From Desulfoluna butyratoxydans (GTDB lineage: Bacteria; Desulfobacterota; Desulfobacteria; Desulfobacterales; Desulfolunaceae): a stretch of 64,000 bases of DNA. This document shows, one piece after another, positions 52,924 through 63,960 of the stretch; positions within the stretch are counted from its first letter, which is position 1, and the number at the start of each line of letters is the position of its first letter. The DNA is taken from the NCBI RefSeq assembly GCF_900699765.1, contig NZ_CAADHO010000012.1, positions 1 to 64,000 of the forward strand, written 5' to 3'. Both the position numbers and the translations under genes were made by a program. The notes below the pieces were generated by a model. The model had not been told where the DNA came from, made no database searches, and worked only from the letters and a program-made list of their open reading frames with translations.

Positions 52924-53268
52924 TTAGAGCTTTTCAAAATACAAAATGTATTCGTCCTGCTCTTCAGGGTTTACAAGGACGCGGTTTCCTGACTGGGAAT
53001 CAGCATAAATCATCGTGGACCCGAGGAGGTCGTTGGATGAGTTTGCATCCCACTCCCAAAGATCAACCCTCAGCTTGTCTGTCACATCATAAATAAGGCC
53101 GATCGTTTTTGTGTCACCGGACTCAATGCTCTCACCGTGTGATCCGCCCCAGACTTTCCTTTTCAATTCATTATCGTCGATTTGGACATTCATGTAGACA
53201 TCATCATCCGATGTTCCCGAGCCACTTGTTCTTTTGCATTCAAGGCGAGTTAATTTGAATAAAGACAT
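52924..53268 (-). CDS. Small beta-rich protein, unknown
   Basis: 114 residues from the ATG at 53268, seven bases after AAGGAG. Acidic and beta-rich (VYMNVQIDDNELKRKVW; KLRVDLWEWDANSSNDLLGS), resembling a C2-like or lectin-like sandwich; no signal peptide. It is a single gene between terminators and repeats. I cannot assign a function. Confidence 0.6.
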   Translation of the reverse strand: MSLFKLTRLECKRTSGSGTSDDDVYMNVQIDDNELKRKVWGGSHGESIESGDTKTIGLIYDVTDKLRVDLWEWDANSSNDLLGSTMIYADSQSGNRVLVNPEEQDEYILYFEKL

Positions 53269-53492
53269 AAGGATTCTCCTTGTTTGACGTTGCAAAACCC
53301 AACATACGACGGCGTCATGACCCAAACGGTTACCACCTCCTTTGTGTTTTTAAAGGCCTGGCGCCATGAGGCACAGGCGAACGTCTTGCGGTCCTTTTTG
53401 AGGCTGGAGCCATGGGTGATGGTGCCGGGTCGTCGTCAGTATACCGGTGGATAGGGAGGCGCTGCAGACAGAGTAGGTCAAGGGAAGACATA

Positions 53493-53600
53493 TCGTAACT
53501 ATTCAGTATCAGCTTGTCTCCGGCGGCCCTGCCGGAGCGTTTTTGCGGAGCTTTGTTCAAAAAGCGATCCGTCTGCGGCAAAGCTGAGTCGTTGCGAAGT
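53493..53600. repeat. Interspersed repeat copy 2 (with inverted left arm)
   Basis: Left arm AACTATTCAG...CTCCGGCGG is the complement of the right arm pattern of copy 1; then GCCGGAGCG, TTTTTGCGGAGC and a variant of the AAAAGCGA core. The pair of arms gives a long imperfect hairpin. Confidence 0.6.
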
Positions 53601-53919
53601 ATCACTATAAATTGTGATGCGAACAAGGGGAGGGAGTGTGAAATGGTGCTTTATACGTGGTTGTGCTTTAAGTGTCTGTTAAAGAAAAAGTTAGTCTTAT
53701 TTCAACTGAAAATCAATGAAAATAATCATTAAATATTGAAGGTTGTGCCTTTAGGGGGGGCAACCATTGAATCAGGTTCAAGCGGTGTCTTCTGCAGCAC
53801 GGCAGCTACGTTGAACACAGGCTGTCGGGCGCCCAATATATGGCGTGCATCTTTTGAGGCTTCGCTTAGAAAGCCGGTCTCTCATCACGCAGGGGTGGTT
53901 TCCGGCCATCCATATTCAA
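53601..53919. other. Gap upstream of methyltransferase regulatory region
   Basis: About 320 bp without a supported gene; short open frames here lack ribosome binding sites and protein-like composition. Confidence 0.45.
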
Positions 53920-54068
53920 TGCAGAATTGCATTGTCGCTCCTCTCTTTCGCGGAAAATCCCTTTGAATCACGCCATATTGAGGATTTATGCAAAAATGCA
54001 TTCGCGCATAAATTCGGTAAAACATCAAAGAATACAGCCTGTTGTCGAAAATAAAATGCAGGTTTGCA
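53920..54068. promoter_or_regulatory. Three activator-site repeats (TGCA-N4-TGCA)
   Basis: TGCAGAATTGCA (53920-53931), TGCAAAAATGCA (53989-54000) and TGCAGGTTTGCA (54057-54068), with starts 69 and 68 bp apart. Each is followed by CGC at a fixed distance, and copies 1 and 3 share CGCTCCT. They lie 77-225 bp upstream of the sigma-54 promoter, as expected of binding sites for a sigma-54 activator. Confidence 0.65.
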
Positions 54069-54121
54069 TCAACGCTCCTTCCGCCGTAACATGGCGCGCC
54101 GAGAAACCCGCTGATTATCAT

Positions 54122-54134
54122 TATCAAAATTTTT
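54122..54134. promoter_or_regulatory. Near-consensus IHF site
   Basis: TATCAA-N4-TTT matches the IHF consensus WATCAA-N4-TTR at all fixed positions but the last. It lies between the activator sites and the sigma-54 promoter, where DNA bending is normally needed. The overlapping TGATTATCATTATCA (54112-54126) also resembles a Fur box, which is an alternative. Confidence 0.4.
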
Positions 54135-54144
54135 TATTTCAACA

Positions 54145-54160
54145 TGGCACGGGCTTTGCT
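54145..54160 (+). promoter_or_regulatory. Sigma-54 promoter of methyltransferase operon
   Basis: TGGCACGGGCTTTGCT matches the TGGCAC-N5-TTGCW consensus completely, with the -24 GG and -12 GC at the right distance. It lies 83 bp before the methyltransferase start codon. Transcription thus needs an ATP-driven activator. Confidence 0.8.
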
Positions 54161-54242
54161 GTTATCCCATTTTCGATAAATTATTTTTCTGACTTCAATC
54201 AACCGCAAGGTCGACAGAATAGATACGAAGGAGTGTGGTGAC

Positions 54243-55679
54243 ATGCTGAACAGGTTCCAAACACTGGATAACGCCGGAAAAGAGAAACTTCACGCCGCCT
54301 GCATGGAGGTGCTGGGATCCACGGGGGTCATCTTTGAAGACGACGAGGCCCTTGAGATCTTCAAGGCCAACGACTTCAAGGTGGAGGGGAACAAGGTCTT
54401 CTTCCGGGAAGAGCAGGTGAAAAAAGCCCTGGAGACCACTCCGTCGGAGTTCATCATCCGCGCAAGGGATCCTGAAAAATCCGTTCGCATCGGTGGGGAT
54501 CACTTTGCCCTGAGCCCCGGCTGGGGCGCTCCTTTTGTGATGGATGCCGACGGCACCCGTCGTTCGGCCACCATGGACGATGTGGAGAATTTCCTCAAGC
54601 TGGTTCAGGGGTCCAAGTATATCGACATGACGGCCAGCGGCATGGTAGCCCCTCCGGATCTTGATCCCAAATCCGCATCGGCCGAACTTTTGGCCTCCAC
54701 CTTTATCTATTCGGACAAGCCCCTCACCGGCAACCCCTCCGGTCGGCAGAACTCCGTGGAGCTTCTGGAGATGGCGTCCATTGTGTGGGGAAGCCGCGAG
54801 GAGGTCATCAAAAGCCCGGTGTCCATTACCTCCATCAATCCCACATCTCCCCTTATCTATGGCCCCGAGGCAGCCGGAAGCGTCATTGAGCTGGCCCGTG
54901 GCGGCCAGGCCCTTCTTATTTCCAGCATGGTGATGGCGGGCCTCAGCGGCCCCATCACCCTGGCCGGAACCGCCGTGATTGAGATGGCCGAGAGTCTGGC
55001 AGGCATCGTCCTTGCCCAGCTTGTACGCCCCGGTACCCCTTGTGTTTGCGGGGGAACCTCCTGCGGGGCAGACCTTCGCCTCTGCGCAGCCACCATCGGC
55101 AGCCCCGAGCTCCTCAAGCTGATGAACATCTCCAACCAGATGGCCCGGTACTACGGCCTTCCCTGCCGTTACGGCGGCGGGCTTACCGACGCCCACTGCT
55201 CGGACATGCAGGCGGGCATGGAGTCGGCCCTGACCATGGCCCTGAGCCTTGCCGCCGGGACCCACTACATGCATCAGGCCTGCGGCATCCTGGGGGCTTA
55301 CACCGCCATGAGCCTGGAAAAATTTGTCATGGACGAGGAGCTGGCCGGAATGGTTCGCAGGGCCCTTGAACCCGTGGAATTCACGGATGAGACCTTGAAC
55401 ATGGATGCCATTACCCGCATAGGGGCCGGCGGCAGCTTCCTCATGGAGCCCACGACAGCCATGCGCTGTCGCACGGAATTTTTCCTTCCCACCCTGGCGT
55501 ATCGCAACAACCACACCAAATGGGTGCAGGAGGGCAGCCCCCAGATGCTCGATGCTGCCGCGAAGCACGTTCAGGAGCGCCTGGCCGCCTACACCAGGCC
55601 GGACATGGACCCTGCCATTGAAAAGGACCTGATGGCCTATATCGACACACGGCGCGGTTCAGCCACCACCGCAGCCTGA
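54243..55679 (+). CDS. MttB-family corrinoid methyltransferase (non-pyrrolysine)
   Basis: 478 residues of the trimethylamine methyltransferase superfamily, a TIM-barrel enzyme that moves a methyl group from a quaternary or tertiary amine to a cob(I)alamin protein. Family segments include TPSEFIIRARDPEKSVRIGG, the GTSCGADLRLCAATIGSPELL region and GSFLMEPTTAMRC. The frame has no internal amber codon, so it lacks the pyrrolysine of true MttB and belongs with the MtgB-like glycine-betaine type. The neighbouring betaine-type transporter and corrinoid protein support betaine or a related compound as substrate. It is first behind the sigma-54 promoter. Confidence 0.88.
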   Translation: MLNRFQTLDNAGKEKLHAACMEVLGSTGVIFEDDEALEIFKANDFKVEGNKVFFREEQVKKALETTPSEFIIRARDPEKSVRIGGDHFALSPGWGAPFVMDADGTRRSATMDDVENFLKLVQGSKYIDMTASGMVAPPDLDPKSASAELLASTFIYSDKPLTGNPSGRQNSVELLEMASIVWGSREEVIKSPVSITSINPTSPLIYGPEAAGSVIELARGGQALLISSMVMAGLSGPITLAGTAVIEMAESLAGIVLAQLVRPGTPCVCGGTSCGADLRLCAATIGSPELLKLMNISNQMARYYGLPCRYGGGLTDAHCSDMQAGMESALTMALSLAAGTHYMHQACGILGAYTAMSLEKFVMDEELAGMVRRALEPVEFTDETLNMDAITRIGAGGSFLMEPTTAMRCRTEFFLPTLAYRNNHTKWVQEGSPQMLDAAAKHVQERLAAYTRPDMDPAIEKDLMAYIDTRRGSATTAA

Positions 55680-55875
55680 TCCGGGTATTTCATGAGACAT
55701 AAGGGTGGCTCGACCCGTGAAAGACGAGGGCTCACCCGGATATCCCATGGGAAAACGCAACGCCGATGAACTAATGCTAGTGACCGTGGAATCATGCGGC
55801 ACATGACATATCCGGGCTACGGGTCATCCAATCATACTGCGGCCGCACCTCTTGTATGGAGCGAGAGGCGGCCGC
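55679..55875. other. Structured leader before transporter gene
   Basis: Two potential RNA structures: an outer pair ATCCGGGT (55679-55686) with ACCCGGAT (55734-55741) enclosing GGGTGGCTCGACCC, and a stronger hairpin GCGGCCGC (55839-55846) with GCGGCCGC (55868-55875), extended by CTCT/AGAG. The second ends about 30 bases before the transporter start. No T-run follows, so processing or translational control is more likely than termination. Confidence 0.4.
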
Positions 55876-55904
55876 GCATTCCAACCACCATGACAGGATA
55901 TTGT

Positions 55905-57488
55905 ATGTTACAGGACGGATGTAAGGAAAATCAAAGCGTGCTGAAGCGGTACTTCGGTGCCGAGTTAGACATCACCATTTTTTATTTTATTATTACCCTC
56001 ACCGTGCCCTTTGTTGTTTTGGGCGCCGGCTGGCCGGACCTCCTGAGCAAGGTCTGCGGCACTGCCGTGGGCTATGTGTTTAAGGTCTTTCAGTCCACCT
56101 ATCTTCTTGGGGTCACGGGGATTCTTGTCTTCTGCCTGGCCCTTGCCTTCTCACCCTATGGCAAGGTGCGCCTCGGCAAGGACGACGAAAAACCGGAGTT
56201 TTCCACCTTCAGCTGGTTTTCCATGCTCTTTTCTGCCGGCATGGGCATTGGCCTGATCTTCTGGTCCGTTGCCGAGCCCCTGGTGCACATGGCCGCTCCC
56301 CCCACGGGCGAGGCCAACACCTTTGAAGCGGCCCGCCTGGGCCTTGAGCTTTACTTTTTCCACTGGGGCTTCCACGCATGGGCGGTCTACGCCGTCGTGG
56401 CCCTGACTCTGGCCTATTTTCAGTTCAGAAAAGGGGAGGGCGCCCTGTTCTCCAGTTGCCTGATTCCCCTCATCGGCAGGAAGCACGCCAACGGCCTGGT
56501 GGGCCGCCTCGTGGACACGTTCGCGTCATGGGCCACCATTTTCGGCGTGGTTACGGGCCTGGGCATGGGCGGCATGCAGATGGCCAGCGGCATCAGCAGC
56601 CTGTTCGGCATCCCCGGAGGCCCCAACCTGACCACGGCCCTTATCCTGGTGGTGACCTTTGCCTATATCGCCACGGCGGTGACGGGCGTGGCCAAGGGGA
56701 TCAAGTTCGTGGCCAACCTCTGTGTCGTGTTCATGATCGTTCTGATGTTCTTCTTTGCTGTCTTCGGACCCACCGGTTACATCTTCAAAACACTGTGGAT
56801 GGGCTTTTCCGACTACATGCTTGATCTTCCCAAACTCTCTTTTGCCACCACCCTGTTCGGCAACGACACCTGGACCCGCAACTGGACCGTTTTTTTCTGG
56901 GCCTTCTGGATTGCCTGGGCCCCCTTTGTGGGCGCCTTCATCGCCCGTATTTCCAAGGGGCGGACCATCAAGGAGTTTATCCTCGGGGTGATTATCCTGC
57001 CGCCTGTTTTCTCCTTTATCTTCTCGGCGGCCCTGGGCGGGACCACCATGCACCTGGAGTTTGTCAGACACCTCAACGTCAGTGATCCCATCAACAAGGA
57101 TCTCGCCATGGCGCTGTTCGTGACCCTGAAGCACCTGCCTTGCTTTCACTTCATGACAGGGCTCTCCCTGGTGCTGATTTTCTTCTTCCTCATCACCTCG
57201 TGCAACTCGGCCACCTACGTGGCCGCCCGATTCGTCACCAGCGGCGTGGATGTCTCCGATCCCAAGGCAAACAACCGTTTGACCATCACCTTTGGGCTTA
57301 TCCTGGGGCTCCTGACTGTGGTGTTCAACTACTCCGGCGGCCTCAAGGGCCTCCAGACCGCCACCATCCTGGGGTCCGTGCCCTTTTTCATCGTCATGAT
57401 CCTGGGCATCGTCACCCTGGTCAAAGACCTGATTCAAAACGAACGAGCAGAAGGGGAGGCCGTGGCCGCCCCCTCCCATAGCGAATAA
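55905..57488 (+). CDS. BCCT-family transporter (betaine type)
   Basis: 527 residues from ATG 55905 (CAGGA seven bases upstream; ATG 55890 is possible). Twelve hydrophobic helices and the BCCT signature: SAGMGIGLIFWSVAEPLVH near residues 105-123, FHWGFHAWAVYA, and TSCNSATYVAA late in the chain. It imports quaternary amines such as glycine betaine, choline or carnitine. It lies between the methyltransferase and its corrinoid partner, so it probably supplies their substrate. A terminator follows. Confidence 0.93.
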   Translation: MLQDGCKENQSVLKRYFGAELDITIFYFIITLTVPFVVLGAGWPDLLSKVCGTAVGYVFKVFQSTYLLGVTGILVFCLALAFSPYGKVRLGKDDEKPEFSTFSWFSMLFSAGMGIGLIFWSVAEPLVHMAAPPTGEANTFEAARLGLELYFFHWGFHAWAVYAVVALTLAYFQFRKGEGALFSSCLIPLIGRKHANGLVGRLVDTFASWATIFGVVTGLGMGGMQMASGISSLFGIPGGPNLTTALILVVTFAYIATAVTGVAKGIKFVANLCVVFMIVLMFFFAVFGPTGYIFKTLWMGFSDYMLDLPKLSFATTLFGNDTWTRNWTVFFWAFWIAWAPFVGAFIARISKGRTIKEFILGVIILPPVFSFIFSAALGGTTMHLEFVRHLNVSDPINKDLAMALFVTLKHLPCFHFMTGLSLVLIFFFLITSCNSATYVAARFVTSGVDVSDPKANNRLTITFGLILGLLTVVFNYSGGLKGLQTATILGSVPFFIVMILGIVTLVKDLIQNERAEGEAVAAPSHSE

Positions 57489-57500
57489 CCAAGCACCACG

Positions 57501-57537
57501 CACCGGGGCCATCCAACGACACGCCCCGGTGTTTTTT
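57501..57537 (+). terminator. Terminator between transporter and corrinoid gene
   Basis: CACCGGGGC (57501-57509) pairs with GCCCCGGTG (57523-57531), then six T. It lies 33 bp before the corrinoid-protein start, so that gene depends on read-through or on its own promoter; it may set a ratio between products. Confidence 0.75.
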
Positions 57538-57569
57538 GTCTTTTTTTTGCAAGGAGTACGAATAAAAAA

Positions 57570-58202
57570 ATGGCTATCCAAGATATATTCCAGGCTGTCA
57601 TCGGCCTTGATGCCGGCAAAGTCGTCAGCGAAGTCAACGGAGAACTCGAGGCAGGGACCAACGCAAACACCATCCTCCAGGAGGGACTCATCAAAGCCAT
57701 GGATGAGGTGGGGGAGCGCTTTTCCGCCGGAGAGACCTTTGTGCCGGAGATGCTCATGTCCGCCCAGGCCATGAAAACCGGTGTGGAGGTCCTGAAGCCC
57801 CATCTCACCGGTGAGGCCGACACAAAAATCGGCACCATTGTCATCGGCTCGGTGCACGGGGACCTGCATGATATCGGGAAGAACCTGGTGTGCATCATGC
57901 TGGAAGGCGCGGGCTTCAATGTGGTGGACCTGGGCGTGGATATCACCAAGGAGGCCTTCGTGGAGGCGGCCAAAGAGCACAACGCAGACATCATCGGCCT
58001 TTCCACCCTTCTGACCACCACCATGTGCAACGTCGAAGAAACCATCGAAGCGGTCAAAGAGGCCGGTATCCGTGACTCCGTGAAAATTCTCGTGGGGGGC
58101 GCCCCCTTGAGCCAGGAGTATGCCGAAAGCATCGGGGCAGACGCCTTTGCCGCCGATGCCGGAGACGCCGGAAAAGTCGCCCGGCAGCTGGTTCTTCACT
58201 AA
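57570..58202 (+). CDS. Methyltransferase corrinoid protein (MtgC/MttC-like)
   Basis: 210 residues: a helical cap domain (about 1-85) and a Rossmann-like B12-binding domain with D98-x-H100-x-x-G103 (GDLHDIGKNLV), the later STLLTT and VGGAP segments. H100 ligates cobalt from below. It takes the methyl group from the MttB-like enzyme and gives it to a second methyltransferase. AAGGAG precedes the ATG. Confidence 0.92.
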   Translation: MAIQDIFQAVIGLDAGKVVSEVNGELEAGTNANTILQEGLIKAMDEVGERFSAGETFVPEMLMSAQAMKTGVEVLKPHLTGEADTKIGTIVIGSVHGDLHDIGKNLVCIMLEGAGFNVVDLGVDITKEAFVEAAKEHNADIIGLSTLLTTTMCNVEETIEAVKEAGIRDSVKILVGGAPLSQEYAESIGADAFAADAGDAGKVARQLVLH

Positions 58203-58230
58203 TCCGAATGCTCCAAGGCAATCGCGCATG

Positions 58231-58361
58231 AAACTGTTCAGCGCCAAAACGCCTCCGGCGGACCTGCCGAAATAGTTTTGCCTGTTTTGTGTCAGGAAAG
58301 TTTTTTGCGGAGCTTTTTTTCAAAAAAGCGACCCGCCGGAGGCATAAGCTGAATAGTGACG
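58231..58361. repeat. Interspersed repeat copy 3 (with inverted left arm)
   Basis: Left arm AACTGTTCAG...GCCTCCGGCGG (58231-58262) and right arm TTTTTTGCGGAGC through CCGCCGGAGGC and AGCTGAATAGT (58310-58357). The right part is almost identical to copy 1. It fills the gap before the UroD-like gene. Confidence 0.7.
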
Positions 58362-58500
58362 TTTTTCCTGTTGCGTCCACGCTCTCTCCCCATCCCTTTG
58401 GGGCAGGCGTGGATGCGGCAGGCTCCCTGTATTTTTAAGCAACATCGCCGGATTTTGTTTCTGGCCCGTACATACATGTTTTTTTGATCGGAGGTACCCC

Positions 58501-59847
58501 ATGGACGGCAAATCCTTGATTCTGAACGCCCTCAACCACAACGATGTCCCCCGCACCCCCTGGGTCCCCTACACCGGTGCCCAGATCGCGAACCTCAAAG
58601 GCTATGCCGCAGATGAAATCTTCAAGGACGCAGACAAACTCGTCGAGTGCCTGCTGGAAGCGGTGGCGCAGTATGCACCGGACGGACTGCCTGTGATGTT
58701 CGACCTCCAGGTGGAGGCCGAGATCCTCGGATGCGACCTGAAGTGGTACCCCAACACCCCGCCCACGGTGTGCAGCCACCCCCTTGCTAACGATTTTACC
58801 ATCCCCACCAAGCGCCTGACCAAAGAAGACGGCCGCATTCCCATCATCATGGAGGCCACCCGCCGCCTCAAGGAAGCCCGCCCCGACATCGCCCTCTACG
58901 GCCTGGTGTGCGGCCCCCTGACCTTGGCGTCCCATTTGCGCGGTACCAACATTTTCATGGACATGTACGGCGACGCCGACAAGGTCAAAGAGCTCATCAA
59001 CTACTGCGAAGAGGTGGTCAGCGAGTATGCCGGGTTCCTGATTGACGCAGGATGCGATGTGATCGGTGCCGTGGATCCCCTGGTTTCCCAGATCTCTCCG
59101 GTCTCTTTCAAGCAGTTCCTGACCGAGCCCTATACGGCCTTGTACGACAAGCTCAGGACCCAGGGCGTGCCCTCCACCTTTTTTGTGTGCGGCGACGCCA
59201 CAAAGAGCATCTCCGCCATGTGCGAGACCCGGCCCGATGCCATCGCCATCGATGAAAACGTGGACATCCTGGAAGCCAAGAAGGTCACCGACGAGCACGG
59301 TATCCTCATCTCCGGCAACCTCCAGCTCACCATCACCATGCTCTTCGGTACCCAGCAGGACAACCAGAAGGCCGCCATTGAGCTCATGGACGCCCTGGGC
59401 ACCAAGGACTTCATCCTGGCCCCCGGGTGCGACGTGCCCTTCAACGTTCCCCCGGAAAACATCGTGGGGATCGGCATGGCCGTCCATAATAAGGAGGCCA
59501 CCCGCAAGGCCCTTGAGGCCTATGTGAAAAAGGACGAGCTTCCGGAGATCGAGCTGCCTGACTACGCCAGCCTCGACCACGTCCTCATCGAAGTGGTCAC
59601 CATCGACTCCAAGACCTGCGCGGCCTGCGGCTACATGGTCGCCTCCGCCAACGACGCCGCCGCTCCCTTCGGCGACAAGGTCAAGGTGGTGGAGCGCTCC
59701 ATCATGTACCCCGAAAACGTCGCCTTCATGAACCGGGTGGGCCTTGCAAACGCTCCGGCCATGCTGGTGAATGGCGAGATCAAGCACGTCTCCCTGATCC
59801 CCACCAGCGAGACCCTCGAAGCAGAGATCAACGCCGCCATGAAGTAA
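58501..59847 (+). CDS. UroD/MtaA-family methyltransferase fused to thioredoxin-like domain
   Basis: 448 residues. Residues 1-345 are a UroD/MtaA/CmuA-type TIM barrel, the class that moves methyl groups from corrinoid proteins to a thiol. Of the usual zinc ligands HxC...C, C230 (FFVCGD) and C310 (APGCD) are present but the His is F228. Residues about 360-448 form a thioredoxin-like domain with C373-A-A-C376 (KTCAACGYM) and the cis-Pro region NAPAMLVNG. The fusion suggests redox control or transfer to a protein thiol. It lies in the methyltransferase cluster behind an interspersed repeat and is followed by a terminator. Confidence 0.85.
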   Translation: MDGKSLILNALNHNDVPRTPWVPYTGAQIANLKGYAADEIFKDADKLVECLLEAVAQYAPDGLPVMFDLQVEAEILGCDLKWYPNTPPTVCSHPLANDFTIPTKRLTKEDGRIPIIMEATRRLKEARPDIALYGLVCGPLTLASHLRGTNIFMDMYGDADKVKELINYCEEVVSEYAGFLIDAGCDVIGAVDPLVSQISPVSFKQFLTEPYTALYDKLRTQGVPSTFFVCGDATKSISAMCETRPDAIAIDENVDILEAKKVTDEHGILISGNLQLTITMLFGTQQDNQKAAIELMDALGTKDFILAPGCDVPFNVPPENIVGIGMAVHNKEATRKALEAYVKKDELPEIELPDYASLDHVLIEVVTIDSKTCAACGYMVASANDAAAPFGDKVKVVERSIMYPENVAFMNRVGLANAPAMLVNGEIKHVSLIPTSETLEAEINAAMK

Positions 59848-59884
59848 GCCCGGGCTTGCCGAAGGCAACCGGAGCGTGACAACG

Positions 59885-59920
59885 AAAAGCCCCGAGGCCC
59901 TTTGCGGATCGGGGCTTTTT
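59885..59920 (+). terminator. Terminator of methyltransferase cluster
   Basis: AAAAGCCCCGA (59885-59895) pairs with TCGGGGCTTTTT (59909-59920), followed by more T. Ends the UroD-like transcript. Confidence 0.82.
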
Positions 59921-60001
59921 TATTGGCCCAAGGCTTGTTTTTGTTGGGGATATTGCTTAGGTAAAGATCTTGGAAACCATGGTGTGATGCAAGGAGGGAT
60001 G

Positions 60002-60268
60002 ATGGCTGTAGGATGGGCCCGTGACGGGGCCGTAAACGATCAGATCGATGCCAGTATCGGCGATGAGGTAAAGCGGGTCCGCGAGATGATGCCCACGGGC
60101 CCCGGTCTCACCCATTGCGCGTTGTGCGAGGAAGAGATTCCGGAAGCCCGGCGCAAGGCCATACCCGGCGTCACCCTGTGCGTTGCGTGCCAGCAGGAAG
60201 AAGAGCAGCGCCAGACACGTGCCTCGGCCATCAACCGGCGGGGCAGCAAAGACAGCCAGCTTCGCTGA
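60002..60268 (+). CDS. DksA/TraR-type zinc-finger protein (YbiI-like)
   Basis: 88 residues from the second ATG of a pair (AAGGAGG at 59991-59997 fits it better). It starts MAVGWARDGAVNDQIDASI, has a C4 zinc finger (CALC...CVAC, about residues 38-62) and ends NRRGSKDSQLR, the signature end of the YbiI group. DksA/TraR proteins act on RNA polymerase; the role of the YbiI group is not settled. Single gene after the methyltransferase cluster. Confidence 0.88.
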   Translation: MAVGWARDGAVNDQIDASIGDEVKRVREMMPTGPGLTHCALCEEEIPEARRKAIPGVTLCVACQQEEEQRQTRASAINRRGSKDSQLR

Positions 60269-62910
<2,642 letters not shown>

Positions 62911-63110
62911 ATTGAGGCGCGGGGAAACCAGGGTGAAAGCGGCCTGTAATCGCCCTTTGCATCGTCTCTTCCTGTGTTCGGCATACCGTCTGCCGCACAT
63001 GGGAAGGGGCACCGGGCTTGGGGCGTTGAACGCCCTGGTCCACAACAGAGCGGCATCTGCATGGCATTGGTCAATGTCGCCATCACATCCGTTTGACCGG
63101 GAGAATACCC

Positions 63111-63872
63111 ATGAAAAGACGCATGGTTCGATGCCTTGTGGTGTCTTTCTCTGTGTGTGCGCTGCTTTTGTCGAGTGCCTTGGTTGCGGTTGCCGAGGAG
63201 GGGAAACGGGAAAACGCCAGTAACCCCCTTGCAAAGGTCAAGAACACCGATCTGAGGTGGCAGTACCTGGACCTGGACAGCGGTCACGTGAATGATTTCT
63301 CCATTGACGGCGCGTTCATGGCCCACGAGAAGGTGAAGATCAAGTACGAACTCCACTACTGGGAGACCAACGTGACCGGGAGCAGCGAAAAGGATTTCGA
63401 GTCCGCCCTGGTAAAGGGGATCTTTTTCCCGTCCGAGGGGATCTGGGGGGATCTGAAGTATCGCATTGCCTTTGGCTTTGACTGGATCGTGGACCTGGGG
63501 GATCTGGACAAAGGCATCGGCACGGGGGCCGATCAGATCGGTCCCTTTGCCGGCATCGCTCTGGGGTTCCAGAGCGGCACCATGTTGATTCCCCTGGTCC
63601 AGCACTATCTCAGCTACAGTGGGGAAGACGTGAACACCACGGCCTTCCGCGTGATCGTGTTGAGGCCATTGCCCAAACAGGTATGGATCAAGCTGGATGC
63701 CAAGGTTCCCGTGGACTGGGAAAATGATGAAGCCATCCCGGCAAATGCGGAGCTGCAGCTCGGCAAGCACATCAATGAAACCATCGCCCTGTACCTGGAT
63801 GGCCTTGTGGGGGTCGGGGGCGACAAGCCCTATGACTGGGGGGTGGGAACAGGCTTGCGGTTCAAGTATTGA
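63111..63872 (+). CDS. Predicted outer-membrane beta-barrel protein
   Basis: 253 residues from ATG 63111. A classical signal peptide (KRRM, hydrophobic core, AVA-E cleavage near residue 29) is followed by repeated amphipathic strands (VKIKYELHYWETNV; YRIAFGFDWIVDLG; GVGTGLRFKY) and an aromatic last residue (Y), as in outer-membrane barrels of about ten strands. It follows katG by 200 bp. No family name or function is clear. Confidence 0.65.
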   Translation: MKRRMVRCLVVSFSVCALLLSSALVAVAEEGKRENASNPLAKVKNTDLRWQYLDLDSGHVNDFSIDGAFMAHEKVKIKYELHYWETNVTGSSEKDFESALVKGIFFPSEGIWGDLKYRIAFGFDWIVDLGDLDKGIGTGADQIGPFAGIALGFQSGTMLIPLVQHYLSYSGEDVNTTAFRVIVLRPLPKQVWIKLDAKVPVDWENDEAIPANAELQLGKHINETIALYLDGLVGVGGDKPYDWGVGTGLRFKY

Positions 63873-63898
63873 GATCCCATGAGTGGCTTCTTTTTTTC

Positions 63899-63960
63899 GT
63901 AACCATTCAGTTGCCTCCGGCGGGTCGCTTTTTGAAAAAAGCTCCGCAAAAACGTTTCGG
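63899..63960. repeat. Interspersed repeat copy 4 (opposite orientation)
   Basis: AACCATTCAGTTGCCTCCGG, then GGCGGGTCGCTTTTTGAAAA and GCTCCGCAAAAACG: the reverse complement of copy 1. It lies 30 bp after the outer-membrane protein gene. Confidence 0.7.

Noticed and set aside
53736-54241. Several 70-100-residue frames before the methyltransferase gene
   Set aside because: They overlap the activator sites and sigma-54 promoter, overlap one another and lack ribosome binding sites.
54195-55568. 457-residue open frame on the minus strand
   Set aside because: It is the GC-rich shadow of the methyltransferase gene; its translation has no family pattern.
56526-58247. 573-residue minus-strand frame
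   Set aside because: Antisense to transporter and corrinoid genes, crossing their terminator; composition is that of a shadow frame.
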